This document shows, piece by piece, positions 1 to 7,045 of a stretch of DNA of 46,688 bases. Source of the DNA: CAYQDR01 sp964416315 (GTDB lineage: Bacteria > Methylomirabilota > Methylomirabilia > Rokubacteriales > DASRDR01); assembly GCA_964416315.1 (NCBI GenBank), contig CAYQDR010000024.1, positions 1 to 46,688 of the forward strand, given 5' to 3'. Numbering within the stretch: the stretch's first letter is position 1; each line of letters starts with the position of its first letter. The notes beneath the pieces are model-generated. The model had not been told where the DNA came from. It saw only the letters and a program-made list of their open reading frames with translations, and did no database searches. A program made the translations under genes and the position numbers.

Positions 1-387
1 GATCTCCTGGTAGATGAGCGTTTCATGGAAGACGGCCTTCACCCCCACCTCCACCCTGTCGCTCATCTCCCCCAGGAGCGCCCTGAACTCGTCGTCCTCC
101 CGTTCCAGGATGGCCCGCACCATCGCCTCATCCTCCGCGATGGTGCAGAACCGGACGGGGAGGACCGGGTGGCGCTTGAAGACCGCCTCGATGGCCCGCT
201 CGTGGGCAAGCGAGTTCTCTCGGGAGACCGGATAGCGTCTGATTGGCGAGTCGCTTACCACCGCCGCAATGTCGCGATAGGTGATGGTGGTAAGCTCATC
301 CCCTCGGCCGCCAATCCCCAGGGGGCCGAAGCTTTCCTCTTCGGCCTCTTCGGTAATGCAGTAGATGTACTTCCCCTCGCGGGCCAT
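1..387 (-). CDS. gvpF/L: Gas vesicle protein GvpF/GvpL family, 3' truncated by window edge
   Basis: The visible 129 codons begin MAREGKYIYCITEEAEEES and continue with a GPLGIGG segment, a YRDIAAVVSDSP segment and a VLPVRFCTIAEDE segment. These are the N-terminal half landmarks of GvpF/GvpL proteins, which are accessory proteins or minor components needed for gas vesicle assembly. The coding sequence runs off base 1, so the C-terminal half is missing. The ATG at 387 lies 9 bases after the stop of the preceding gvpF/L gene, so the two are probably co-transcribed. It is the third GvpF/L gene in a row and resembles its neighbour more than a generic family member, which suggests tandem duplication. 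Family call is firm; the choice between F and L is not possible from sequence alone. Confidence 0.9.
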   Translation of the reverse strand, partial: MAREGKYIYCITEEAEEESFGPLGIGGRGDELTTITYRDIAAVVSDSPIRRYPVSRENSLAHERAIEAVFKRHPVLPVRFCTIAEDEAMVRAILEREDDEFRALLGEMSDRVEVGVKAVFHETLIYQEI

Positions 388-396
388 GGCGATCAC

Positions 397-1149
397 TCAT
401 CCGTCCGCGTGGAGGGCGATGTTGACGAAGTTGTAGGCAGGCACCGGCCCCACGTAGGCGAACTTGATCCGCTGCCGACACCGGAGGTCCAGCCGCGTCA
501 TCAGGTCGTCAAACTCCTTCTCCCTGGCCCGATCCACCAGGAAGGCGGCGTTGAGGAGCATCTTGTCCCCGATGGTCCGGTTGAGGCGGTAATCGACGGA
601 GATCCTCTTCAACCCTCTGAGGAGATCCTCTCCCTCTCGCTCCTTCTTTGCCTCCAGGACGGCCTGCACTGTCTGCCCGATGGCGATCCGCTGGGCATGG
701 GTCTGGCGGGAGGGCCGCGCGGCGATCTCCTCCTTCAGGCGCTTGATGCTTTCGTTCTCGTCCACGATCTCCCGAAAGATGAGGTCCATGTCCCTCCAGA
801 AGGCCTTGACGCCCAGTTCCACCTTGCCGTCCATGTCTCGGAGGAGGTGCTTCAGTTCGCGGTACCGCTGCTCCAGGAGCCGCCGGATCTCTTCGGTGTT
901 GACCGCGATCGTGCCGAATTTGACCGGGAGCACCGTGTGCGCTTCCATGACCCGCTCCAGCACCTGCTCGTGGGCCAGCAGGTTCTCCTTGCTCACCCGA
1001 TGCTTCCCCAGGGATGCGCGGCTGATGACCGCGCTGAGGTCTCGACAGGCAATGGTCTCCACCTCCTGGCCACCGAGGCCGATCGGCCCGAAGTTCCGCG
1101 CCTCATTCGTCCCGATGATCCCGTAAAGGTACTCCCCCTCGTCACGCAC
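397..1149 (-). CDS. gvpF/L: Gas vesicle protein GvpF/GvpL family
   Basis: This 250-residue protein has the full GvpF/L length and landmarks: EYLYGIIG at the N-terminus, CRDLSAVISRASLG near residue 35, VLPVKFGTIAVN near 73, and the C-terminal MLLNAAFLVDRARE and GPVPAYNFVNI segments typical of the family. GvpF/L proteins assist nucleation or assembly of the gas vesicle shell and can bind GvpA. It starts with GTG at 1149 and overlaps the end of the preceding GvpF/L-J gene by 8 bases, indicating translational coupling. It lacks the C-terminal J domain found in that neighbour. Confidence 0.93.
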   Translation of the reverse strand: MRDEGEYLYGIIGTNEARNFGPIGLGGQEVETIACRDLSAVISRASLGKHRVSKENLLAHEQVLERVMEAHTVLPVKFGTIAVNTEEIRRLLEQRYRELKHLLRDMDGKVELGVKAFWRDMDLIFREIVDENESIKRLKEEIAARPSRQTHAQRIAIGQTVQAVLEAKKEREGEDLLRGLKRISVDYRLNRTIGDKMLLNAAFLVDRAREKEFDDLMTRLDLRCRQRIKFAYVGPVPAYNFVNIALHADG

Positions 1150-2206
1150 CGCCGGGCTCCCGAGACCACTGGGAAAGCCTCACCGCCACCGCCTCCCTGA
1201 CATCGCTCGCGCGAAAGGACGAGCCCACCCGGCGGTACTCGCCCAGGAGTCGGTAGGCCTCGGTCACCGCCTCAAACGGGCCGGCCCCGTCCCGGCTGGC
1301 CGTGCCTGCCTCCAGGAAGGCATGGTCCGGGTGGCGCTGCTGGACCAGCCGCCGATACGCGTGCCTGATCTCGGCCAGCCCGGCGTCCTCCCTGAGCCCC
1401 AGGAGCCACCGCGCCCGGTCGATGGTCTCAACCTCGAACGTCTGGATCTCCACGGTGGCGAAGCTGTACGGGGGAAGCGGCCCCACGCAACGGAAGTCGA
1501 TATGGTCGCCGTATCGGCCGTTCAGGCGCTCCAGGGTCTTGCCGACCTCTCCTTCCCTCGCCCCGTCCACCAGGAAGGCCGTGTTGAGGATCATCCGGTC
1601 GGCCACGAGGGCGTGGGGGCAAAGGTCCTGGGCCAGGGGCTTGAGGGCCTCGACGATCTCAGCGCCCAGGGCCTCCCGCCGTTGATCCAGCCGGGCCTTG
1701 ACCATCTGGCCGAGCCTGACCCGTTCCGCCGTGGTCTCCTGCGGGGGACGGAGCGCGATGGCGGCCTTCACTCCTCTGATCTCCGGCTCCTCCCCGATCT
1801 GCCGGAACACCGAGTTCAGATCCTTCCACTGGGCCACCAGGTCCAGCTCGATCTTCCCCTGCATGGCCTGCCGGGCCGCCGTGAGCTGGGGGTAGCCGTT
1901 CTCCAGGATCTTCCGGACCTCCGCCTCATCGCGGGCCGTGGTCCCGAACTTCACCGGGACCGCCGTGTGATCCTCCATGACTTTTTCGATGACGGCCTGG
2001 TGGGCGAAGAGGTACCGGAGGACCTCCTCCCGCTCCATGGAGCGGTAGGCCCGGCTGGGGGCCGGGCTTACGAGGGCGGCCAGGTCGCGATGGTGAAGGG
2101 CGGAGACCCGCCGGCCGTCGATGCCGCTGAGGCGGGAGGGCGGCCCCTTCCCGTCCCCAACGACGCAGTAGAGGTGAAGGCCTTTCACGGCGATCGTCCC
2201 CGTCAT
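1142..2206 (-). CDS. gvpF/L: GvpF/GvpL protein fused to a C-terminal J (DnaJ-type) domain
   Basis: Residues 1 to about 255 are a GvpF/L domain (KGLHLYCVVGD, LAALVSPAPSRAYRS, TAVPVKFGTTARDE, MILNTAFLVDGARE, GPLPPYSFATVEI). Residues 264 to about 327 form a J domain: helix II with RHAYRRLVQQRHPD, including the diagnostic HPD at 292-294, and helix III with FEAVTEAYRLLGE. J domains recruit and stimulate Hsp70 ATPase, so the protein may bring DnaK to GvpA subunits; this function is inferred. The chosen start ATG at 2206 shares one base with the TGA stop of the upstream gene (TGATG). Longer in-frame extension upstream has no gas vesicle similarity and overlaps that gene, so it was discarded. Length 354 residues, against about 250 for a plain family member. 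Confidence 0.9.
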   Translation of the reverse strand: MTGTIAVKGLHLYCVVGDGKGPPSRLSGIDGRRVSALHHRDLAALVSPAPSRAYRSMEREEVLRYLFAHQAVIEKVMEDHTAVPVKFGTTARDEAEVRKILENGYPQLTAARQAMQGKIELDLVAQWKDLNSVFRQIGEEPEIRGVKAAIALRPPQETTAERVRLGQMVKARLDQRREALGAEIVEALKPLAQDLCPHALVADRMILNTAFLVDGAREGEVGKTLERLNGRYGDHIDFRCVGPLPPYSFATVEIQTFEVETIDRARWLLGLREDAGLAEIRHAYRRLVQQRHPDHAFLEAGTASRDGAGPFEAVTEAYRLLGEYRRVGSSFRASDVREAVAVRLSQWSREPGGA

Positions 2207-2547
2207 CAGTATTTCAGGGCCAACGTTTTCCACTGCCTCTTCGTGGGGCCGCTCGGCTTCGCCGCCTTCCTCACTCCGTCGCCCGGGCCCTCCGACTGAG
2301 CCGACTGCTGCTCCAAGCCTCCCATCTGCGCACCGATCTCCTCCAGGCGCTTGTGGATCGCCTGGAGGCGCTTGGTCAAAAGGGCCGCCTCCTTCTCCAG
2401 GCGCTCTTTCGCCTTTTGCAGCACGTAGAGGTGCAGGTAGGCGGAGCACTGGACCCTGGGAATAGAGCGCCGGCTGGCCGTATGCATGCTCCGGATCTCC
2501 CGGAGCCCGCTGACGTCGGCCGCACCCCTCGTCGGCATCCGGGCCAC
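2206..2547 (-). CDS. Small coiled-coil protein of gas vesicle cluster, GvpV-like
   Basis: This 113-residue protein has an N-terminal basic stretch containing SMHTASRRSIP, then a predicted helix with YLHLYVLQKAKERLEKEA and QAIHKRLEEIGAQMGGLEQQ, which is strongly heptad-like, and a basic tail. Its place between gvpN and a gvpF/L gene is the place occupied by gvpV in Serratia-type gas vesicle clusters as I remember them, and the size and coiled-coil character fit. No catalytic motif is visible. The start at 2547 is 7 bases downstream of the gvpN stop, and its stop overlaps the next ATG by one base. The GvpV label is a positional inference; a homology search would decide it. Confidence 0.65.
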   Translation of the reverse strand: MARMPTRGAADVSGLREIRSMHTASRRSIPRVQCSAYLHLYVLQKAKERLEKEAALLTKRLQAIHKRLEEIGAQMGGLEQQSAQSEGPGDGVRKAAKPSGPTKRQWKTLALKY

Positions 2548-2554
2548 CTCCTCC

Positions 2555-3469
2555 TCAGCAGTGCTGCTTCACGAACTTCTTCACGAGCTCCCGGACCTTG
2601 GTCTGGTTGCTCTTGCTCCCCACCCGGCTGGTCTCGGAGGCCAGGATGTCCTGGCAGACCTGCTGGAAGACCGCGCTGGACCCCTTGACGTGACCATTCA
2701 GCACCGTGAGAGACTTGGCGATCATGATCGCGCCGCGGACGGTAGGGGCGAACTCGCACGCGCCCGACTCCCGGAGCGCCCGGACGACCTTGACGATCTT
2801 CGCCGCGTCCTTCCGGGGAAGGGCGGACTTGGCCAGAACGATCGCCATCTCCGTCTCCTCATCGAAGTGATCCAGGTCCATGGTGATCATCCGGTCGCGG
2901 AGGGCGTCCTGACTCCGGTGGACGCCCGCGTACTCCTCGGGGTTCGAGGTGAAGATCGCCGTGAAGTTCGGATCCACCCTCAGGTAGGTCTCGGCTCCGC
3001 CCCGACCGACAGGGAAGTCCATAATCCGCTCCTGGAGGATGGAAAGAAGAATGTTGTTCGCCTCGGGCCGCGAGCGGGTGAACTCGTCGTAGATGAGGGT
3101 GAAGCCGTACTTGCAGGCCACGGTCAGCCGGTTATCCACCCACCGCTTGACCATGTCCTCTTCCACCTTCAGGACCCTGGAGACGAAGCGGTCAATGACC
3201 TTTCTCAGCCGATAGCCGTACTCCCCGCCGACCAGGTTGGAGGTGGTGAACTCCTCGTCCCCGTGAATCATCACCACCGGGCGCTTGATCTTGCTCGCCA
3301 CGTGGAGGGCCAGGGTGGTCTTCCCCGTGCCGGAGGCCCCGCGGAAGTGGACCGGGAAGCCGGCCTGGACATAGCCCAGGGCGCGATCGGCCAGCGCCTT
3401 GACATACCTCGTTTCCACAAAATCCGGCAGCGGGGAGGGCTCAAGGACCGTCGTGAGCTCGTCGATCAT
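2555..3469 (-). CDS. gvpN: Gas vesicle AAA+ ATPase GvpN
   Basis: This is a 304-residue MoxR/CbbQ-like AAA+ ATPase. Walker A is GASGTGKTT at residues 44-52, Walker B is the hydrophobic run ending IYDEF near 127-131, and TSNPEEYAGVH forms the sensor-1 region. GvpN is required for enlargement of gas vesicles and is thought to remodel shell or accessory proteins. The ATG at 3469 is preceded by a GAGGAG Shine-Dalgarno sequence. It lies 50 bases after the second coiled-coil gene and before the GvpV-like gene. The full expected length and all nucleotide-binding motifs are present. Confidence 0.95.
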   Translation of the reverse strand: MIDELTTVLEPSPLPDFVETRYVKALADRALGYVQAGFPVHFRGASGTGKTTLALHVASKIKRPVVMIHGDEEFTTSNLVGGEYGYRLRKVIDRFVSRVLKVEEDMVKRWVDNRLTVACKYGFTLIYDEFTRSRPEANNILLSILQERIMDFPVGRGGAETYLRVDPNFTAIFTSNPEEYAGVHRSQDALRDRMITMDLDHFDEETEMAIVLAKSALPRKDAAKIVKVVRALRESGACEFAPTVRGAIMIAKSLTVLNGHVKGSSAVFQQVCQDILASETSRVGSKSNQTKVRELVKKFVKQHC

Positions 3470-3519
3470 GGTCTCTCCTCAGGGCTGTATCCATCCAGAC
3501 CCTTCTCACCGGACCCTTC

Positions 3520-4119
3520 TCACCGCCCGGGTGAAGCCAAACCGCTCCTCGACCAGCCCCGCGCCTGGATGGCCCTGAGGGTGGCCTTGAACTCTCTGAC
3601 CTTCACGGGGCCGTCATTGGACAGGTGCTCCCCCAGGGCCCGCGCCAGCTCTTCCTGTTCTCTTTGGAAGTCAGCGAGCAGGGCCTTGACTTCCCGCTCG
3701 CGCTCCAGCCACCTGATGGTGATCCCTCCCAGCAGCGCCTTGACCCGCTCGACCGGCTCCGCTTCACCTCTGGAGAGGGCCTCCCGCAGGCTGGCCGCCA
3801 GCGCTCGTTGCTCTTGCAGGTAGCTCCTCACTGTCTCTTTGACCGCCCGCTCGCGCTCCTCCTGCCGGGAGAGAACCCCCTGCATCATGGCGTCGAAGTC
3901 TCGCCTCCTCAGGGAGGCGGCCTGGGCCAGGGTTTCCCGGAGCCGGATCCGCATCGCGTCCCGCTGGCTCCGGAAGGCCTCCAGCATCTCGTGGGTGGCT
4001 TCGATGATCTGCTCCACCGACGAGGCCCTGGCCTCGTAGGAGGCGGTGACCTCCCGGACCAGCCGCCCCATCTCCTCCCAACGCTTGTCATTCGTCGTCG
4101 TGACTTGTCCTTCCCTCAT
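3520..4119 (-). CDS. Coiled-coil repeat protein in gvpC position
   Basis: This 199-residue, charged, almost wholly helical protein carries three spaced copies of a motif of the type [ML]-x-x-[ADG]-F-x-x-x-[RE]: MLEAFRSQRDAMR at 45-57, MMQGVLSRQEERE at 78-90 and LLADFQREQEELA at 147-159. A related copy is in the preceding gene. GvpC proteins are helical repeat proteins that coat and stiffen the gas vesicle, and this gene lies between gvpA and gvpN where gvpC is normally found. The repeat is degenerate compared with the regular 33-residue cyanobacterial GvpC repeat, so the GvpC role is inferred. Its ATG overlaps the previous stop by ATGA, indicating coupled translation of the two coiled-coil proteins. 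Confidence 0.7.
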   Translation of the reverse strand: MREGQVTTTNDKRWEEMGRLVREVTASYEARASSVEQIIEATHEMLEAFRSQRDAMRIRLRETLAQAASLRRRDFDAMMQGVLSRQEERERAVKETVRSYLQEQRALAASLREALSRGEAEPVERVKALLGGITIRWLEREREVKALLADFQREQEELARALGEHLSNDGPVKVREFKATLRAIQARGWSRSGLASPGR

Positions 4120-4502
4120 CGGGCGGGGCTGGCGCGCCTTTTCGCCAGCGCGGCGCCCATACTCTGCCAGTGGCTGGCCGCGGCCTGACGCTCCTGCCGG
4201 AACGCCGACATCATCCCGTTCACCGCTTGCCCCCGGAACTCCGTGGCGGCGTGGAGGAATCGCCTGAGGTCCGTTGCCTTGCGCTTGAGTTCGTGACGGA
4301 CGTTTTTCATCTGGTGCCGGACGCTCTTCAGCGTTGCCGCGGTCTCTTGTCTGAGGGCCAACAGCTTCGCCATTCGGGCGTCGAAGGAATTGACGATCTC
4401 CTGGCCCAGATTCCGCATCTCCTCTGCCAGCCCCATCGCCCCTGGAGTTTCCTCGAAGGGGAAACTCTCAGGGACCTTCTTCGCTTTTTTCTTGGGTGCC
4501 AT
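4116..4502 (-). CDS. Lysine-rich coiled-coil protein in gvpC position
   Basis: The protein has 128 residues, beginning with the basic stretch MAPKKKAKKVP, then a long helix. It contains LRRFLHAATEFRGQA near residues 79-93, which resembles the cyanobacterial GvpC pattern of Phe-Leu followed by Thr, Arg and Gln-Ala. The motif MMSAFRQERQAAA follows at 97-109 and is shared with the next gene. The ATG at 4502 was chosen because GGGAGGAG lies 4 to 11 bases upstream; the longer reading frame to 4565 has no such signal. It is the first gene after gvpA, separated by a 130-base spacer with a hairpin. A role as a shell-binding GvpC-type protein is an inference from position and repeat pattern. Confidence 0.7.
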   Translation of the reverse strand: MAPKKKAKKVPESFPFEETPGAMGLAEEMRNLGQEIVNSFDARMAKLLALRQETAATLKSVRHQMKNVRHELKRKATDLRRFLHAATEFRGQAVNGMMSAFRQERQAAASHWQSMGAALAKRRASPAR

Positions 4503-4513
4503 GGTCTCCTCCC

Positions 4514-4529
4514 GGGCGTCGAGACGCCC
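4514..4529 (-). other. Hairpin between gvpA and the coiled-coil genes
   Basis: GGGCGTC and GACGCCC flank a 2-base spacer and form a perfect inverted repeat just before the Shine-Dalgarno sequence of the next gene. There is no T-run after it, so it is not a standard intrinsic terminator. It could limit read-through or stabilise the upstream gvpA transcript, giving more GvpA than accessory proteins. Confidence 0.45.
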
Positions 4530-4632
4530 TTTGCCGTTGCTAGGAGAGAGATCCTGGCGAGACACGCTCTCCGCGGTCGTCCGCTCAAGGGCGCCCCGGC
4601 AGAAACCCCTCGCCGACCCTGACCGCCCGGCC

Positions 4633-4848
4633 CTACGCCGGCGCGGCGGCCGTGGCGGTCAGGCCGATGGCCTCGGCGTACTTGAGGTAGGTCTCGACGG
4701 AGGCCACCACCGCCCGCGCCTCGATGGCCAGAAGCTCGATCCCCACCAGGGAGACCCGCACCCAGGCATCGATGACCACGCCCTTGTCCAGGATCCGGTC
4801 CACCACCTCCACCAGGCTGGACGACGCGATTGTCTTCTCCACTGCCAT
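4633..4848 (-). CDS. gvpA: Major gas vesicle structural protein GvpA
   Basis: This 71-residue protein is an excellent match to GvpA, the small hydrophobic subunit that forms the ribbed gas vesicle wall. It shows SSLVEVVDRILDKG, VIDAWVRVSLVGIELL and EARAVVASVETYLKYAEAIG, the family's near-invariant core, and ends at the usual length. The ATG at 4848 is preceded by AGGAGG at 9-base spacing, the best ribosome binding site in the cluster, as expected for a protein needed in bulk. An upstream in-frame GTG at 4854 was rejected because it lies too close to that site. The gene starts 6 bases after the stop of a response regulator gene, so no promoter fits between them and gvpA is probably co-transcribed with its regulators or has a promoter inside the regulator gene. 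Confidence 0.98.
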   Translation of the reverse strand: MAVEKTIASSSLVEVVDRILDKGVVIDAWVRVSLVGIELLAIEARAVVASVETYLKYAEAIGLTATAAAPA

Positions 4849-4854
4849 GCTCAC

Positions 4855-5283
4855 TCACCTCCTTTCGGTTTGCCCCTCGAGGCCGTTCACCGGCTCGAGC
4901 GAGGAGCTTTCTCCATCCCCGTTGATGACCCGCTTCAGGAGGGCGGAGACCTCGTCCAGTTCAAAGGGTTTCGAGATGAAGCCTTGGTACTCCCCCCGCC
5001 GCATCCCCTCCTGAATCGGCTGATCGTCCTCGTAGTGGAAGCCGGAGATCATCACGATCGGAAGCCGGGGGGCGAGCTCCCGGATGACGCGGGAGACCTC
5101 GATGCCGTTCCGGCCGGGGAGCTTGACGTCGATGATGGCCACGTCAAAGCCTCGCCCCCGCACCGCCCGGATCGCGTCCTCCCCCCGGTGGACCTGGGTG
5201 ACGTGCACCCCGTCATCCGCCAGGCCCTTCTCCAGGGCCCAGCAGACGTCCTTCTCGTCGTCCACGACGAGGACCTTAAGCAC
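4855..5283 (-). CDS. Single-domain response regulator
   Basis: This 142-residue protein consists of one receiver domain: LKVLVVDDEKDV with the acidic pair, AIIDVKLPG with the phospho-acceptor Asp near residue 49, MISGF in place of the usual Thr/Ser-Ala, and SKPFE with the conserved Lys. There is no DNA-binding output domain, so it may pass phosphate on or act by protein contact. The GTG start overlaps the end of the kinase gene by 8 bases, so the kinase and regulator are a cognate pair by position. Its stop lies within the Shine-Dalgarno region of gvpA, which ties gas vesicle synthesis to this signalling pair. Confidence 0.9.
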   Translation of the reverse strand: MLKVLVVDDEKDVCWALEKGLADDGVHVTQVHRGEDAIRAVRGRGFDVAIIDVKLPGRNGIEVSRVIRELAPRLPIVMISGFHYEDDQPIQEGMRRGEYQGFISKPFELDEVSALLKRVINGDGESSSLEPVNGLEGQTERR

Positions 5284-6811
5284 CTGGCCTCTCCACCGGC
5301 AGGGTGACGGTGAAGGTGGAGCCCCTGCCCACCTGACTCTCGACGCGGATGGTGCCCCCGTGCTGCTGGACGATGCTGTACGCGATGGAAAGGCCCAGGC
5401 CTGTCCCCTTGCCAACCGGCATCGTGGTGAAGAAGGGGTCGAAGATGCGGGACAGGTGCTCTTCGGGGATCCCGCTCCCGGTGTCGGTGAAGCTGACCTC
5501 GATTGCCGGCTGCGGACTTGTCGGGGCCAGTCGGCTCTCGATGGTGAACCGACCCCCCCGGGGCATGGCGTGGTAGGCGTTCAGCATGATGTTCATGAAG
5601 ACCTGCTGGAGCTGGTTCTTGCCCGCCCTCACCCTCGGGAGCCTCCGGGCCAGGCGCTTGTCGATCTCGATGGACTGAAGGGAGACCTGATGGCCGATGA
5701 GAGCCAGGGTGTCCTCGACGGCGCTGTTGACGTCCACCCGCTCCACCAGGCGCTCTGAGGGACGGGCGAACCGGAGGAGGGACTCGATGATGGCCGCCGC
5801 ACGGTTGGTCGCCGCGCGGATCTTCTCGGCGCACTCCCGCCTGATCTCGGGATCGGTCCCCTTCTTCAGGAGGATCTGGGCGGCGGAGGAGATGATCGCC
5901 AGGGGGTTGCGGATCTCATGGGCGATGCCGCCAGCCATCTCCCCGAGGGCGGCCATTTTGGCTGACTGGATCAACCGAAGCTCGAGCTGCCGCTTTTCTG
6001 TCAGGTCCCGCCCCACCCCCACCAGGGCCACCACCCGGCCGCCCTCCTCCCGCATGGCCGAAAAACGCCAGGAGATGAGGAGGTCCTGGCCGCCCTTCGC
6101 CCGCATCCCCGTCTCAACCTCCCGAACCGTTCCCTCCGAGGCGAGCTCGGCGAGGAGGCTCTGGAGGCGGGGCCGATCCGCTCCCAAGAAGAAGTCGGCA
6201 AACTGCCTCTTCTCCACCTCCGCGGGCGAGAACCCCAGAAGCCGCTCGGCGGCGCGGTTCCAGGTCATCACCGCGCCAGCCGCATCCAGCGAGACGATGA
6301 GGTCGTGGACGCTCTCCACTACGCTGGCCAGGTGGCGTTCGACCTGCCTGACGCGCTCGCCCAAGTTCTTTTTTTCCGTCACGTCGTCCATGAACAGGAT
6401 CACCCTCGCGACCCGCCCCTCCTCGTCCTTCAACGGGGTCAGCCTGTAGAAGTAGACGCGGGCGGCCAGCCCCGGGGCCCGGTACTCCATCTCCCCGCCC
6501 TCAAAGGGCCGGCCGGTCTGACAGACCTTCCGGAGCCGCTCCTCCAGGTCGGTGTAGGAGAGGATGGCCAGCGGGAAGACGTCAGCGATCTGTTTGCCCA
6601 GGACTTCTCCATCCTCCTTCCGCGATTTGACGAGGAAGTTGCGGTTGGCAAAGGTCACCCTGAGGCTGCTGTCCAGGATCAGGATGGAGGAAGGGATGAA
6701 AGCGAGGATGTCCGTCTCGAAGTTCTGCTCACCCGCGTCCGGGACCATCAACTCACAGCCGGCCCCGCGACGCCTCTCCAGGGTCAACTCCTCATCCATG
6801 GTGGACCGCAT
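5276..6811 (-). CDS. PAS-PAS sensor histidine kinase, NtrB/AtoS type
   Basis: The protein has about 511 residues and no obvious membrane segments, so it is probably cytoplasmic. Two PAS domains occupy roughly residues 40-150 and 165-285. HisKA carries HEIRNPLA with the phospho-acceptor His at about 298, and the ATPase domain has QQVFMNIMLNAYHA (N box), FTDTGSGIP (G1) and GKGTGLGLSI (G2). Kinases of this group usually partner sigma54-type activators. Start is uncertain: ATG at 6811 or 6799 both lack a good Shine-Dalgarno sequence. The gene follows a 234-base spacer that contains a possible sigma54 promoter, and it overlaps the receiver gene downstream. Confidence 0.9.
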   Translation of the reverse strand: MRSTMDEELTLERRRGAGCELMVPDAGEQNFETDILAFIPSSILILDSSLRVTFANRNFLVKSRKEDGEVLGKQIADVFPLAILSYTDLEERLRKVCQTGRPFEGGEMEYRAPGLAARVYFYRLTPLKDEEGRVARVILFMDDVTEKKNLGERVRQVERHLASVVESVHDLIVSLDAAGAVMTWNRAAERLLGFSPAEVEKRQFADFFLGADRPRLQSLLAELASEGTVREVETGMRAKGGQDLLISWRFSAMREEGGRVVALVGVGRDLTEKRQLELRLIQSAKMAALGEMAGGIAHEIRNPLAIISSAAQILLKKGTDPEIRRECAEKIRAATNRAAAIIESLLRFARPSERLVERVDVNSAVEDTLALIGHQVSLQSIEIDKRLARRLPRVRAGKNQLQQVFMNIMLNAYHAMPRGGRFTIESRLAPTSPQPAIEVSFTDTGSGIPEEHLSRIFDPFFTTMPVGKGTGLGLSIAYSIVQQHGGTIRVESQVGRGSTFTVTLPVERPGA

Positions 6812-6835
6812 GGGTGGGCACCGCGAAGGAGAGAC

Positions 6836-6850
6836 GCAAATATCGGGCCG
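6836..6850 (-). promoter_or_regulatory. Possible second sigma54 promoter before the PAS kinase gene
   Basis: Read on the minus strand this is CGGCCCGATATTTGC. It has GG and GC at the required 10-base interval and a perfect TTGC, with two mismatches to TGGCACGNNNNTTGC. It lies in the spacer between the activator and kinase genes. The predicted start of transcription would be near 6824, only about 13-25 bases before the possible ATG codons, so this is a weak call. Confidence 0.35.
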
Positions 6851-6970
6851 GACCCCCGCCGCTACGGTTTCGCAGGGGGGACAGCACAACCTCTGGGCGC
6901 ACCGAGTGATGGGGGCTCAAGATAGCGGGGGGAGGAGGAATGCGGCGGGGTCAGTCAGCGGGGCGGGGCC

Positions 6971-6986
6971 CTGGCAGCGATGCCAG
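6971..6986 (-). other. Inverted repeat in activator-kinase spacer
   Basis: CTGGCA and TGCCAG form a perfect 6-base inverted repeat around a 4-base centre. GATGCCA occurs again at 7013-7019, 34 bases away. The position, about 130-150 bases upstream of the possible sigma54 promoter, fits either an activator site or a weak hairpin after the activator gene. Nothing else is recognised in the 6812-7045 spacer. Confidence 0.3.
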
Positions 6987-7045
6987 AACTATGGCGATCA
7001 CGCCCTGGCGCGGATGCCACAGCGGGCACCGCCGGGACCAGAAAG

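Noticed and set aside
25..1200. Long plus-strand reading frame opposite the gvpF/L genes
   Set aside because: It is low-complexity and opposite two clear gene family members; high G+C creates such frames.
2486..3823. 445-codon plus-strand frame opposite gvpN
   Set aside because: It is antisense to a clear AAA+ ATPase and has no recognisable domain.
4849..4854. GTG at 4854 as the gvpA start
   Set aside because: It lies too close to the AGGAGG site; the ATG at 4848 gives the normal 71-residue protein.
6971..6986. Intrinsic terminator after the NtrC-type gene
   Set aside because: The stem is short and no T-run follows on the minus strand, so it was listed only as an inverted repeat.
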